Assembly (NCBI GenBank): GCA_001931905.2
Contig: MSJI02000005.1
Span: 85,025-149,024, forward strand
Length of the DNA stretch: 64,000 bases
DNA from: Cladosporium sp. IMV 00045
Lineage: Eukaryota; Ascomycota; Dothideomycetes; Cladosporiales; Cladosporiaceae
Reading direction: 5' to 3'
The position numbers and the translations under genes are program-made. The notes under the pieces are model-generated. The model saw only the letters and a program-made list of their open reading frames with translations. It did not search any database and was not told the origin of the DNA. Shown here piece by piece: positions 33,916-46,020 of the stretch. Numbering within the stretch: the stretch's first letter is position 1; the number at the start of each line of letters is the position of its first letter.

Positions 33916-34516
33916 ATGGCACAGGAGGACGTTGCGAAGCGCATCGAAGAGGCGAAGAAGCTCGCCAAAGACCAGCCCTCCAAAGCCGAAGCTATTTACA
34001 AGGAAATCCTCTCACAACCGCCCGGAACGAACGACAAGGCCGTCCGCGAGTTCGAGACTGCGCTGCTTGGGTTGGGAGAGCTGTACAGAGATCACCAGAG
34101 GACACAAGACTTGGCCAACCTGATACAGCAGACGAGGGATGTGCTTACGACTTTTGCGAGGGCGAAGACCAGCAAGCTGAGTAAGTGAAGGAGATGCTGC
34201 AATTGAGTGCTTGTTCTTCAGGACATTGAAATGCTGACTTGACCATCTGCGCAGTCCGCCAGCTCCTCGACCTTTTCCACCCCATCCCCAACACCAACGA
34301 AATCCAAACATCCGTCACCAAGTCATGCATTGACTGGGCGGTATCACAGCGACAAGGTTTCCTGCGCCAGAACCTGGAAGTGCGACTGGTGGGGCTTTAC
34401 ATGCAAAAGCAGGCATACTACGATTCTCTCACTCTCATCAACGGCCTGCTGAAGGAGCTGAAGCGGCTGGACGACAAGCTGGTGCTGGTGGAGGTGCAGC
34501 TGCTGGAGAGCAAGGT
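33916..34516 (+). CDS. 26S proteasome lid subunit Rpn6 (PSMD11), 5' part cut by gap
   Basis: Proteasome regulatory-particle lid subunit of the PCI family. Exons 33916-34180 and 34255 to the gap encode the first 175 residues of an expected 420 or so. The intron has GTAAGT donor, GCTGAC branch point and GCAG acceptor. Typical features are the N-terminal helical repeats (KAEAIYKEILSQPPG, ALLGLGELYRDHQRTQDLA), then SCIDWAVSQRQGFLRQNLEV and LVEVQLLESK, the best conserved stretch of the family. The sequence stops at AAGGT before the N run; GT may be the next donor. The rest of the gene, including the PCI domain, is not in the window because unrelated NDUFS8 sequence follows the gap. Confidence 0.92.
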
Positions 34517-34536
34517 NNNNNNNNNNNNNNNNNNNN
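34517..34536. other. assembly gap of 20 N
   Basis: Exactly 20 N join the middle of Rpn6 to the middle of NDUFS8 exon 2. The round size suggests a scaffolding placeholder rather than a measured gap. Confidence 0.98.
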
Positions 34537-34917
34537 CCCTTCGAGAAGGGTCCCATCTCTCCCCGTTTCCGCGGCGAGCACGCCCTGCGCCGCTACCCGA
34601 CGGGCGAGGAGCGCTGCATTGCCTGCAAGCTGTGCGAAGCCATCTGCCCTGCGCAGGCTATCACGATTGAAGCCGAGGAGCGCGCTGACGGCTCCCGCCG
34701 CACGACCCGCTACGACATCGACATGACCAAGTGCATCTACTGCGGCTTCTGCCAGGAGTCGTGCCCCGTCGACGCCATTGTCGAGAGCCCCAACGCCGAG
34801 TACGCCACCGAGACCAGAGAAGAGCTGCTTTACAACAAGGAGAAGCTGTTGCACAACGGTGACAAGTGGGAGCCGGAGCTGGCCTCTGTCGCTCGTGCCG
34901 ATGCGCCTTACAGGTAA
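34537..34917 (+). CDS. NDUFS8 subunit, copy B, 5'-truncated by gap
   Basis: Holds the codons for residues 103-228 (126 residues), in frame from the first base after the N run. Both 4Fe-4S motifs are intact. It differs from copy A in protein at S/H in the KLL(S/H)NGDK segment and otherwise mainly by silent changes. The presequence, exon 1 and the intron are missing at the gap, so this is an assembly truncation and not evidence for a pseudogene. Confidence 0.93.
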   Translation, partial: PFEKGPISPRFRGEHALRRYPTGEERCIACKLCEAICPAQAITIEAEERADGSRRTTRYDIDMTKCIYCGFCQESCPVDAIVESPNAEYATETREELLYNKEKLLHNGDKWEPELASVARADAPYR

Positions 34918-35970
34918 AACGAGAGTGCTGAGGCGAGTTGGAGGGAAAGATATTTATGGTGATGGCGTTGGCGCATTGAAACGCCACGCCATGTTGCGAG
35001 AGAAGGAGAAGACACATCATTATGTGACAAACACACTATTAGATGGAAGGCACAAAAAGAGAAACGTGGATAGAATCCAGAGCAACTGAGTGTACGCACC
35101 AGCGGCCTTGGTGGGAAAACGAGGGGTCTCATCCTTTTTTAGAACTTTTTCTTTGTACCAAATCGAATGTACATAGCGTCTGTATGCATGAACTACTGGA
35201 TAAGAGACTTCATTCAATTCTCGTGGCAGAGTATGGCTAATGATGGTCTGGCAACTTCACGCCACGGCAGATACTCAATATGGGAACTGGTTGTAAGACT
35301 GCCTTCAATCACGCATGTTGAGCTCAACCTGTTCAAAACACCAAGATACCAACGGCAAGAGTGATGCTTGGGCGAAGAGCATATCATCAAACGTGCAAGC
35401 AGAAGGGCGATTCTCCTGTCATCCACCAGACCGTAACCAGTACTCACTTGTGCACGCACAGGCACTACATATACACTACCACCTCAACAATAATGGAAGG
35501 CCTTCTACACAAAGGCCCAACAATGTCGACCTCACGTCTAGCCTCGTCGTTCCGCCACTGGCAAGTCAACCAACCTCTCACGACACCAAGCAAAGCACTC
35601 AGAATAGATATTAGTAGGGCTCGAAAGGCGACCAGAATCACCAGCCACCGACACCAATAGCAGCACTAGTCCATTGCCATTAATCCTACATGTCTTGAGC
35701 TCGAAAAAGTCTGGTGCTTGGTGTATTTGCACGAGGAACGGCCAGAGACATGAGCATCATCTACACGAATTGAGCAAGAAATGGTAAGGTAGCCGGCAAA
35801 TGACACAGAAGACAGATTGATCTTTTCCCATTTGATTCTTTTCGAAGTAGGTACCTTACCATCCCTCCTCTTCGGAAGAGAGAGAGAGAGAGCCTACAAG
35901 ATTCCTTCCCTTTCCCTTTTCTTTTAATAGATCCCTAAAATTACTAAAAACACCCAGCCATCATCATACT
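34918..35970. other. convergent 3' intergenic region (copy B)
   Basis: Counterpart of 3914-4969; no gene seen. Carries a short GA repeat near 35879-35892 that is longer than in copy A. Confidence 0.5.
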
Positions 35971-37699
35971 CTACGCCTTAAACCTCCCCTCAAACCCGGG
36001 CCTACCACCCTTCTTCCCCCCACCAGGCTTGCCACCCTTAGCCTGCTTCCCCTTCTTACCCTTCCCCTCGCTTCTAGCCTTCAAATTCGCCTCGCGCTTC
36101 TTATCCTTCATCTGCTTGCCCTTCACCACAGCATCCTCCCTATCCTTCCACTCCTTCTCACTCTTTCCCTTGGCTTTCTCCTTGCGTTTGAGTGCCTTCT
36201 TCAAAAGCGACGTGTCGTCGCGCACGCGCTCGCCGTGCGCGCGCTTCTTCGCGTTGAGCCACAAATCCTTCTCGGCGATGTCCGCGCGCTTCTCCGCGTC
36301 GTAGCCCGCCAGGCGCTTCTGCTTCGCTTCCGCCAGGGCGAGGGCCGTTTTGGTGTCTTGTGGGCCTTTGCGCTTTTTGGCGTCCACCAGTTGGCTGAGC
36401 GAGGCGTCGGGCGCGGAGCCGTCGTCGAACGCTAGTCGCGAGAAGGAGAAGTTGTTGCTGTCTTGCTTGGGGGCGATTTCGCGCGGGGAGAAGATGTCGA
36501 CACTCAGCGGGCTGCCGGAGCCACGGAGCCGCTCTTCCTGCTTCTTCTCTTCTTCTTCTTTGGCTTGGCGGCGGAGTTCCTTTTTGTGAGCTTTGCGCTG
36601 CTCTTCTTTCTTCCGTCGCTGGTCCAAGAGTTCCTGGCGGGACTTGGGGTTCTTGCCTTCGGGGCCGTCGGCTTTGCGTTTGTTGCGGAGCTCCTCTATT
36701 CTTGAGCGCAGGCGGTCTTGCAGCGCCTCGGAGTCGATGTTGGGCAGGTTCAGTCGGGGGGATGATGTGCCTGAGGTCGGCTTTGTGCCATCCAGCGCTG
36801 GTGGTAGAGGCTGTTGCTTTACTGAGAGATTGGATTTCTTTGAAGGCGCGGACTTGGGCTGGTCTGAGGGCGGGATGATTGATGATGAGGAGGATGCGGT
36901 GGAGTGGTTGGCCGAGAGGTCGAAGGCTGGGCTGTCGATGGCAGGGCTTGAGGGTGCTGTTGATGCGACCGAGCCGCCGGCGTCAGAGTCAACCAGTCCG
37001 CTCATGTCGAGCTTGTCCATGTCGGATCCGTCGACCATCTCAGTAGGCTCGTCGTCATCGTCATCGTCGTCCTCTTGGTCGTCATCATTTGCAGTTCCAT
37101 TCGTGGATGCCTTCTCAGGCTTTGATTTTCCTGTGGCAGCAGCACCGTCCGTCTCGCCATTCTGTTTCGCAGCCTTCTTAGCCTCTCTCTTTTCCTTCAA
37201 CTTCGCAGCCTTCTCTTTCTTCTTCTCTCTCTTCTCCTTCCTGTGCTCCGCCTTAAGACGGCGTCTCGCCTCAGCTTCCTCAGCCGTCTCTTCGACCTTC
37301 TGCCTCTTGCCACCGTCCTGCTTCTCAGCAACGGCGTCATCCTCACCCTCCTCCTCTTCCATACCGAGTTCACGCTTGCGCTTGAGTTCGCGCTCCTTCA
37401 TGATGTCCAGCGCGCTCTTCTGGTTCGCGGGGTCAAGTTTGGCTTTCTTCGCCGCCTGCTTTTCTTCCTTGGTCTGCTTCTTCGCCTTCCATTGGTCGTT
37501 GGGGTCGCGGCCGTCAACGATCTGCGATCCGTAGTACTCTTGTGCAGGTGTGAGTGCAAGAAGCGATTCGAAGGCTTTGGCGTGGTTCTGCAGGCGCTCC
37601 TACGGCGGACGTTAGCAGCTGAGGGTTTGAAGAGATTGCCCGGAAATTTTGGTTGCAATTTACCTCGAGGCCGTCGAGGATATCCTCCTGTCCTGACAT
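35971..37699 (-). CDS. Rrp14/SURF6 ribosome biogenesis protein, copy B
   Basis: Exons 37664-37699 and 35971-37599 encode 554 residues, one fewer than copy A because the aspartate run is shorter. The 12-residue initiator exon, GTAAAT donor and branch point are kept. Differences such as K/T in the N-terminal linker and S/G in the basic tail are conservative. The SURF6 C-terminal domain is intact, so the gene should be functional. Confidence 0.9.
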
Positions 37700-38397
37700 G
37701 GCTGTTGAATGTGGCAGCAGGACGAAACGAATACGATATGTGAGGAAATTCGAAAAAGCGTAGGTCGAGCGCAGCCGTTCAACTTGTGCCTGCGGTGTGA
37801 TCTCTGCTCGTCTGGTGAAGAGAAGTTTAGGCGGAGTTCTTCGACTGAAATCTTGGCGCTAGCCGAGAGCCCCACTTTTATTTCTTTTGAGAGTCGGCCG
37901 AGGCTCCACTTTGGAGACAGACAATAAAGGTATTGAAACACAACAGACAGTAATCAAAACATTATTGGCCTTTCACCTTGTTATATTGATTCCTGTAAGT
38001 TTAGGGACTAAAAGAAAAAGTGTCATGGCTTCCTTTTCTGATTGCAAAATAAAACTTCGGTACATCGCAATAAAATCGCACCGAAATCCTATACGTAGCA
38101 TTGCACCACTCATCAAATATCCGATGGCGAGCTCGTGAGATTGCATATATGTATCTCTCTTCTTCACGCTGGCAGGAGGTGCAGTGATCAAACACGAGAT
38201 GCACCCAATTACAATCGCAGACGATAGCGACTCCATCGTCAACTCCAGAGAACGGCACACATAATCGCACACGTGACTTTGTACATCAAAAACATAAATC
38301 TATTGAACTTTTCTAGATTATCCTACAAACCATCCAACAACCGCTCCCGCTCCTCCAGCTCAATGGCCTGGTCACCACGCAAACTCAGCACGGGTTG
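37700..38397. other. spacer Rrp14 start to permease 3' end (copy B)
   Basis: Counterpart of 6704-7460; no gene seen. Confidence 0.45.
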
Positions 38398-40219
38398 TCA
38401 AGAGCTCTGCAAACCCACGCCGTCCGACTTTCTGCCCTCGACAAACTCCACGGGGGCAGTGTAATGGCGTACACCGTAGCAGTAGTAGTAGACGATCGTA
38501 ACAATGATGGTGAAAACCCAGACCAGCGGCGCCCAGTTGGCGGTGTCGTAGTCGACGGGCAGGTTGGTGGGGAAGCAGGACCAGACGATGATGAAGGCGC
38601 AGTAGAAGAGGCCGAAGGCGTTGATGGCGATGCCAAAGCGGCCCAGGCTCCAGCGGGCGGGGGGGAGGGGTTGGCCTTTGATGCGGCGGAGGAGGACGCA
38701 GCCTGTTTTCTTTGATGTTAGTATGAATTTTGTAGATGGAGGGTTGGAGGTGGGTGGCGGAACTGACCGATGCTGATCATGTAGGTGGTTAGGAGACCTT
38801 GGACGGAGATGGAGACGAGGATCTCGAAAGCGAGGGAGCTACCGATGGGGATCAAACTTAGGAGAGCGACAACAGCGGAAGTCGCGTAGACGGCGTTGAA
38901 AGGGATGTTCCACTTGTGGTTCCTGTGACTTGTCAGTAAGTGTGGTGAATGCAAGAGGCAATTAAAAAAACATACATTTTGGAAAGCCACGGTGAGAAAG
39001 GAAGACCCTTGTCTCTGGAGAAGGCGAACATCTCGCGAGCGCACGTCGCCAGAGATGTGATGTTACCTGCGTAGACGAGGAGAAGTAGGAGAATGTTGAG
39101 AAATAACGATAGCGCCTTCGAGCCGGTGTTGTTGAACAGCAAGAGGTAAGGCGTGTAGGTGGCCAAAACGTCGTCAAGCGGACCAATGCAGAAAAGCATT
39201 GCAATCAGCATGATGAATCCAAGGAAGATGTTGCCCGCGTAAGACCAGAACATGCAGCGGGGCACGTTGATGGATGCATCTTTGACTTCTTCGCTGATGT
39301 GAGCAACGCTGTCACTTCCCAAGCTGCAGTAAAGGATAGTGATCTGGCTGAGAAGGAAAGCAGTTCCCATGCTGTCCCAACCGCTGTTGTTCTCCCAGTG
39401 GACGAAGACCTCCTCGGCCGTGTTCTTTGGTGCGAGGACAAGAATGGGAATGAGGACGACGATGAATCCAACGCCGTGCATGATCAGACTGCCAATTTCC
39501 AGAGCAGGGAGGAAGGTAGATCCCCAGGTGTTGAAGAAGATGGTGATTAGGTTGAACGCCCACATGAGCAGAGTGTATTGCCAGCCGGTGCAAGCAAAGT
39601 CCGGCTGGTAGACCTGCACAATAGCCTCGACCTGCGTCGCCAAAACCTGGGTGCTTCCAGCGGTACTAGCGAGCCATCCGAGGGTGGACATCCATCCGGA
39701 AAAGTAAGAGAGGAACCTCTGCCATTCGGGAGGTGAGAATTCGGAGACCCAGTGATATTGTCCTCCAGAAGTAGGGGCCATGGAGGACATCTCGGCCAGA
39801 CTTGAGACGACGGTGGCGTAGCAGAGGGTGGTGACGATGAAGCACCAGAAGAGACCGCCGAAACCACCATTGGCGAATCCGACAGACAGCGAAACCAAAA
39901 CGAACTCCCATGTCGCCATGTAGACGGCTGTTGCGTGTTGTTAGACATGATCGCGGGAAGATCTTCCAACAAGAATGTATCTCGACATACCGACAAAACC
40001 AAGCGCGCTCCAGAAGCCAAAGTTTCTCTTGAACTCCTGCTTCTTGCCCAAACGCTCCATATCGCGCTTGTCGTGTTCTCCATGGCCTTCCCATTCCACG
40101 CTGCTCGCCGACAGAGCATCGCCATCGGATCTGATTCCCGAGGTTGTGTAAGTAGCCGGGGTCTTCATCTCGATAGAAGCGGGCTCTACAGAGCGCCGCG
40201 AACTGGAGCTTGTAGCCAT
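38398..40219 (-). CDS. APC-superfamily amino-acid/GABA-type permease, copy B
   Basis: Four exons (39991-40219, 38768-38922 and 38398-38702, with the large exon at 38976-39927) encode 546 residues. All splice sites match copy A. The membrane core is nearly identical in protein; the visible replacement in the large exon is A/S in SPWL(A/S)KM, and K/R in the N-tail. This is stronger conservation than in most neighbours and suggests constraint or recent homogenisation. The upstream region has an expanded CCTCACCAGT repeat. Confidence 0.9.
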
Positions 40220-40556
40220 TGTCGCGATGATGGTATGCCAGATGTTGAGCTATACCAACAGAAACAACGACACACAAGAACGACGGAAGACGAACGAAAA
40301 AAGAAGGATCAGAGCTAACGTGGGATTTCTCTTCTGCAGACAGCCACGATCCTTCTTAAGCGAGAGGGAATGACCACGCGAGTCGCATCGGTGGTGTGCA
40401 TCTAATGCAGGTAGCTGGTAGTGGCTAATATGCACCGACGGGGCATGATTGGCGACCTTTGCAGACTTGCAGCGCCTTGCCACGAGGCCATACAAGGCGA
40501 GACAAGGCCTCGAACTTCTCGGTTGTAGTAGAAAAGGAGGATTCACACCAGTCCAC

Positions 40557-40613
40557 ACACCAGTCCTCACCAGTCCTCACCAGTCCTCACCAGTCCTCAC
40601 CAGTCCTCACCAG
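40557..40613. repeat. CCTCACCAGT minisatellite, about 5 units (copy B)
   Basis: Five or so head-to-tail 10-bp units preceded by a degenerate unit, against about 2.5 in copy A. The repeat is some 340 bp upstream of the permease start. Confidence 0.9.
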
Positions 40614-40887
40614 CAGCCGGAACTTAGACTTTGGGAGGCTTGCGAGGAAGTGGATGGGGTGGCGGCGTGAAGACGACTTCATTGGGTGAAGTGAGGGTCC
40701 GTCGAGACTGGGGGGACGAGTCCTCTTTCTCGCCCGTCTCGCCTTGCCAAGCGTGGATGGTTTCCGATGGGGCCGCCCGCTCATCAATCTTCAAAGCTTC
40801 AAGCCGGCTCTTGTTAGAAAGCCTCTCGCCATGCTATCTCTATCATTTCGCCCGCCTTTCATGCAGGCTTGCCCTTTGTCAAACTCA

Positions 40888-40938
40888 CACTACTGCCGGA
40901 GACCATACCTCGCTCAGCTTTCGCTCCCGGCAGTAGTG
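40888..40938. repeat. 51-bp hairpin with 12-bp inverted arms, orientation 2 (copy B)
   Basis: Arms at 40888-40899 and 40927-40938 are the same 12-mers as in copy A. The 27-bp loop between them reads as the reverse complement of the copy A loop, with four mismatches. Confidence 0.9.
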
Positions 40939-41456
40939 ATGAGTAGTACCCAGATCCTTCCCGCGTACTTGTGGTAGTCCAGGCAAATACTAGTCCCACC
41001 AATCTACCGTCTCGATCTGCCTTTGAAACTATCGTTTCTTCATCGTCTCAACAACGCGCGCAAGGATTTTGTCGTGCGCAAACTGGAAACATACATGGGG
41101 TTGAATATATCTGCACATCACCGTGCATTCATACACCCATGTCTCCCGCCGTGAAGACGTTTTAAACAACGTGCCATGCATGGGAGCATTACGAAGGCCA
41201 TCTACCGAGGTGAACATTGCGGGCGTGCTTGGAGATCAGCAGCAGTGGTGAAGAAAAAGGAAAAAAAACGTTCATACCGTAACGCATCACGGACATCTAC
41301 CAAAAACGACGATTCCAAGACGATTCCTCACGATCCAGCTAGTCCCTGAAGAGAGCGATCTCCATATTACCCTGCCTCCTCGCCTTGGCCTTAGCCTTAC
41401 CACCAACCCACCTTGCCCTGGTTCGTACAGTTCGCATCCCACCGATTACCATCTCA

Positions 41457-41868
41457 TCACTTCATCCCGTCCTCCTCCTCCACCTCCTCTTTCTTATTAT
41501 CATCCTTCTTCTTCCTCCCCAAAACCATACCCTTCAACTTCGCCATCCCAGGCAACAGTGACTGGTGATTCTCATTCCGCCCCATCAACCTGTCCGCCTC
41601 GCCTTGATCGCCTTTCTTCAGCGCTGCCATGACTATGTCGAGCGTGTCAGTTCACAGTCCCGGCTCTTGTGATAGAACTCAAAATGCTCTCCCATGCCAG
41701 CTAGTAGAATGTAATAGAGGCAAAGCAAGACTTACTTTCCTTACTCTTCGCGCGCGCCGCCTGCGCTTCCGGCGAAGTCATGGTCTGCTCGTTGGCCACG
41801 TTGGCGTTGGGCGCGGGAGTCCAGGGGTTGGCTTCCCAGCTTTCGATCTTGTTGCCTTTAGAGGCCAT
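41457..41868 (-). CDS. small conserved fungal protein, 102 aa, unknown function, copy B
   Basis: Exons 41736-41868 and 41457-41632 have the same lengths as in copy A (133 and 176 bp). Replacements include T/P in TMTS(T/P)EAQ and K/M before the final lysine. The kept splice sites, length and stop support a translated gene. Function unknown. Confidence 0.7.
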
Positions 41869-43349
41869 GATGGATTGTCGTGTTTTTGGAGTTGCTGGCG
41901 CGGTTTGGTTTGTTGGAGCAGCGATGGGAGTAGGGTTCACAGGTCTGCCCAGGTCAGGTAGGTAGGTGAGGTAGGTGGCACGTTTATCGCGTGTGATGAG
42001 AGGGAGTAATATTCGTAACAGCGCAGGAACGATGTGCTTATTATGCACTTAGATGGGTAGGTATGCGTTCCAGTCCTGCGGAAAGGCATCTTTTAACGCA
42101 ACTCAGCCTCCCTCCATGTACAAACCACGCGACATGAGCACGTGGTCCCGTAAGCACAGCACCCACGAAGGAATCCTTCGATTGGGTTAAAAGAACTCCT
42201 TCCATGCATGCATCCTTCCCACTCCTGCACTCTTTCGTTCCCGAGATCCTTCAACTCCATAAATGTCCAAAATGCACAGCCATGCGCAGATCGCACGCAA
42301 CGCGATCTTCCTTCCTCATTCCTACAAAATTCCTACAAGCACCCTCTCCGCGGCCGCAGCAAGAAATCCTCGTGATCCTTCTCACGAGAGGATCTACATA
42401 CACGTACTGCCTGCCTGACAGCAGCTGCGCCGCGCGATCTTCCATCCCCGATCTCCCTTTCAAATGCAAGTCAGACATAGCTCGTATCGGAGACCGTATT
42501 GTTAAGGTATTATTTACGCCACGAAAGAGAGATGCACTAGGGCTAATCAAAGCCTCTCGCGTGCCTCGCTTGGAAGCTTTCAACGGCGCCGGTTGGTAGA
42601 GCGCCTGGCTGACAGGGTCCGGTGAGAGAAGGCATTGATAAGTTCGCTCGAAATATTTCGCGCAGCTTTCAGTCCTACATCTCAACGGCCTGTAAAGCGC
42701 TTTTCGAGGAAGGGGGCTTGGTGAACTTGCATATAGAACAATTTGCAGATTGGAGAAAAGAGCATGGGTAACAATTTATAAGCAGTTCACTATCTCACTG
42801 GCCTGTAATGCAAGATTCGATGAGGGAGTCTTGGTAAACTTGCACAAAGACGTCGGAGAAGGAAACATTACCACTCATCAGCTCGAAGACTTAGCCTGCG
42901 TTCCTAGCTCACAAGGACAAGGTACCTAGATATGCGATGTAGAACAGACACGAACACAAGAACAAAATGAGATAGTGAGTTGACTGAGACATTCTGTTCC
43001 GTATCGACAATCTGTCTGTCTTTCTTATGTATCTAGAACTAACATTTTCGCATGCTTCCCAGTCATCTCCGCGATGGGAGAGAGAAGGTGCAGCAGCAGT
43101 AGCAGCTCGCGAACATTGCGCGCCTTTTCTCAAGGAAACCCAAATACCTAATAAGGTAAATTAATAAACGCCCGCTGAATCCCATCCCAATTTTTGTCGT
43201 TAAGAGGTAACTCGCTCGCAGATAAAAAAAATCAACAAAAAAAAAAAAAAAGCCCAATATGGTATCTCTAAAAACTTGTTCGATCATCGTCATCAATCTC
43301 TTCTTTCTCTTCCTCCTCTTTTCATGCCTTGCTTGGCTGTCTAGAGGAT
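41869..43349. other. gene-free region 3' of malic enzyme (copy B)
   Basis: Counterpart of 10905-12310. Contains poly-A tracts near 43226-43251 absent in A. No gene seen. Confidence 0.45.
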
Positions 43350-46020
43350 TTAAGCCTCAACGTGCTGGGTGGGCTTGCCGGGGACGCCTTTGAATTTGCA
43401 TGTCAGCTCGTTTGTTTTGGGAGACAAAAGGACGAGGGAAAGGTGAAGGCTGTGGTTCTTCGGCTTCCCCTCCTCTCTTCTTGTTTTGCTTCACAAGTTT
43501 GATCGAGGACCTCGTGGCGTTGTCAGAAGAGGGCGAGGGGTAGCTGGGAGGGGGAAGGGAGGTGGGTGAGGGTGAATGCAGGAAGGAATTCAGCGAAACT
43601 CACCATTAGTGAAGCCATTGGGGTTGGCCTTGACATCCTTGACAGCACCAGCCTCAGCCTGAGGAGTAACGGAGCCAACAAGCTCGTTGATCTCACTGGT
43701 GAGCTTCTGGTTCTCGGTGTACGGGTCGTACATGCGTTCGCGGATGTAGTTGTCGAGGTCTTCGTCGGAGATGTTGCGCAGCGCCAGCTCGCGGTCGACC
43801 TTCTCAGCCTGTGCGGCACGGATGACACCACGAGTGACAATGACAGACACCTCGCGGATGCGCTCGATGGCCGGGTAGAGCCAGTTCTTCTCGACCTCCG
43901 AAGGGAGGAGGGATGTGCTGAGGGCGGCGGCAGATGCGTAGATCATGCTCTGGGTGACAGAGACTGATTTACAGAGAATTGCGCCAAGGCCTATGCCCGG
44001 AAATACAAACTTCGACTCGTTAGTTTTAATTCACATTAATAGTTTATGATGTTGGGATGATCGGGGAATGCACAAGGAGGCTGGGTGTGGTGTTGTGAAG
44101 TCTCAAAGCCAAGTCTTGGCTTGCAACTCGAACAACCACCACCGACGCCCTGCGAAGTGGGATTGCAGTAAAATGCGGGGAAAGAAAGACTTACCATGTT
44201 GTTGCCCTGACCAGGAACGAGCTCCTTGCCCTCATAGTTGAGAGTGGGGAACGGGCTGCCAGAAGCGAAAAGGCACTTGCCCTTGGTGTACTTGATGGCG
44301 TCCTCGAAAGTGCACTCGGACTTGGAGCTGGGGTTGGACAGGGGGAAGACGACGGGCTTGTCGTTCATCTCGGCCATCTTCTCGAGGATTCTCGGGGTGA
44401 AAGCGCCGCCGATGGTGCTCAGGCCCATGAGGATGGTGGGCTTGACGTAGTCGACGACCTCCTCGAGAGACTTGTACTGCTGGCCGTTGTTGTCGTTGCG
44501 GGAGAAGTACTCCTTGTGCTCGGCGAGCTTGCCGGGGCGGTCGTTGGTGACCATGCCTTGGGAGTCGACGAGCCAGAAGCACTTGCGAGCCTCGTCCTCG
44601 GTGAGACCCTCCTTCATGAGGTAGGCAGCGAGTTGCTTGGCAACACCGACACCGGCGGAACCGGCACCGAGGAAGACAGCGCGCTGGTCCTTGGGAGCGA
44701 CGCCGGACTGCTTGACGGCGTTGATGAAACCACCGAGAATGACGGCGCCAGTTCCCTGAATGTCGTCGTTGAACATGGTGTAGGTGTTCTGGTAACGCTC
44801 GAGCGAAGGGAAGGGGTTCTTGAAGTCCTCGTACTGGATAACGATGGAAGGCCAGCGCTCAGTCAGGGCGGCCATCATCTCGTCGAGGAATTCGCGCTCC
44901 TCGTCGGCGGTGACCTTGGGACGGCGAGAGCCAAGGTAGAGAGGGTCGTTGATCAGGTCCTGGTTGCTGGTGCCGAGGTCGACGCAGATGGGAAGAGTGC
45001 GGAGAGGGTTGATACCGGCGCATGCGGTGTAGAGGGAAAGCTTGCCAACGGGGATACCCATGCCGTTGATACCAAGGTCACCGAGACCGAGGATACGGCT
45101 GCCGTCAGTGACGACGGTGATCTCGACATCGTGAGGCCAGTTTGCGATGACAGAGGCAAGGTTGCCCTTGTCGGAGAATGAAAGGTAGAGACCTGGTTAT
45201 TGTCAGTATGTTTGCGATTGTGCAATTTCTCTTGATTGGTTGTTCGCACCTTCAGGCTGGGTGTAGATCTCGGACCACCTCTGGCAAGCCTCGCCGACGG
45301 TGGGTGTGTAGATGAGAGGTGTGAGCTCCTGCAGTCAAGGATGTCAGACTTCACTTCTTGGCAATGCGACTCTTGGCTTAGACGAACCTTGACGTTGTTT
45401 GCCAACAAACGGTAGAAGAGGTGGACGTTGGTGTTGCGGAGGACAGAGAGGTACTGGTACTTCTCAATGGGAGTCTTCTTCATGTCGAGCAGAGCAAGAC
45501 CTGATATCATCGTCAGCTCCAGCTTTGCGAAAAGAAATCCCCGAGCTTCAACTCACATCTCTTGATCTGTGCCTCGTAGCTGTCAACACCAGGCGGGGAG
45601 AGACCGTATGTCCTCAGGTACTTCCTGGCCTCGGCCTTGTTGGCGGTGTCGTAGTCGGAACTACGATAATGTATGTCAGACTTGTTGCAAACAACGTCGT
45701 GGAATGATCGATCTTTCAATCGATCGATCGATGAACGCTTACGGTGCGGGGTGAACATGTCTGGAAGGAGGGTTGTGGTGGGCGTGCTTGATGTTGGCGG
45801 CGGGGAGGTTGTGTGTGGTGTCGACGGGGGAGTCTGCGTGAGGAGCCATGGTATGATTGTTTAAACGACCTTGTGCTACGGTAGTGGCAGAACGGAACTT
45901 GGTCGCAAGTTGAAAGTTGCGATTCGAGGGTCCTGAGGGATTGAGGGGAAGGGCGGCGCGTTTTAAAGTATTGCGAGATTGAGAAACACAGGCGCGGGTG
46001 GAGCGACACAAGTAGCTCAT
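43350..46020 (-). CDS. NAD(P)-dependent malic enzyme with presequence, copy B
   Basis: Exons 45743-46020, 45557-45660, 45388-45500, 45250-45328, 44195-45192, 43604-44009 and 43350-43387, each the same length as in copy A; 671 residues, ending with TAA instead of TGA. The presequence is kept (Q/K is the visible change), which argues that translation really begins at the upstream Met. Exon 5, with the metal and nucleotide sites, is identical in protein to copy A. Exon 6 begins FVFPGIGLGAIL, closer to the usual malic enzyme sequence than the [12 protein letters not shown] of copy A. Its acceptor is a different AAG within diverged DNA. Confidence 0.92.

Larger units (their letters stand above)
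3533..34516. repeat. Homologous block, copy A of a duplicated region of about 31 kb
   Basis: From the codon for P103 of NDUFS8 (3533) onward this sequence aligns collinearly with 34537-64000. Position 32672 matches 64000; the last 1.8 kb of A has its counterpart beyond the window. All genes, strands and introns correspond. Sampled by eye, substitutions are a few per 100 bp in exons and more in most spacers, with many small indels. I counted about 10 differences in the first 380 bp and about 12 in 430 bp around 22960-23390. Confidence 0.97.
40220..41456. other. permease promoter region (copy B)
   Basis: Counterpart of 9283-10491 with a longer minisatellite and the hairpin in opposite orientation. 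No gene seen. Confidence 0.5.

Noticed and set aside
34239..34670. Apparent chimeric protein joining Rpn6 and NDUFS8 region through X residues
   Set aside because: The N run is a gap, and the NDUFS8 side is read in the wrong frame.
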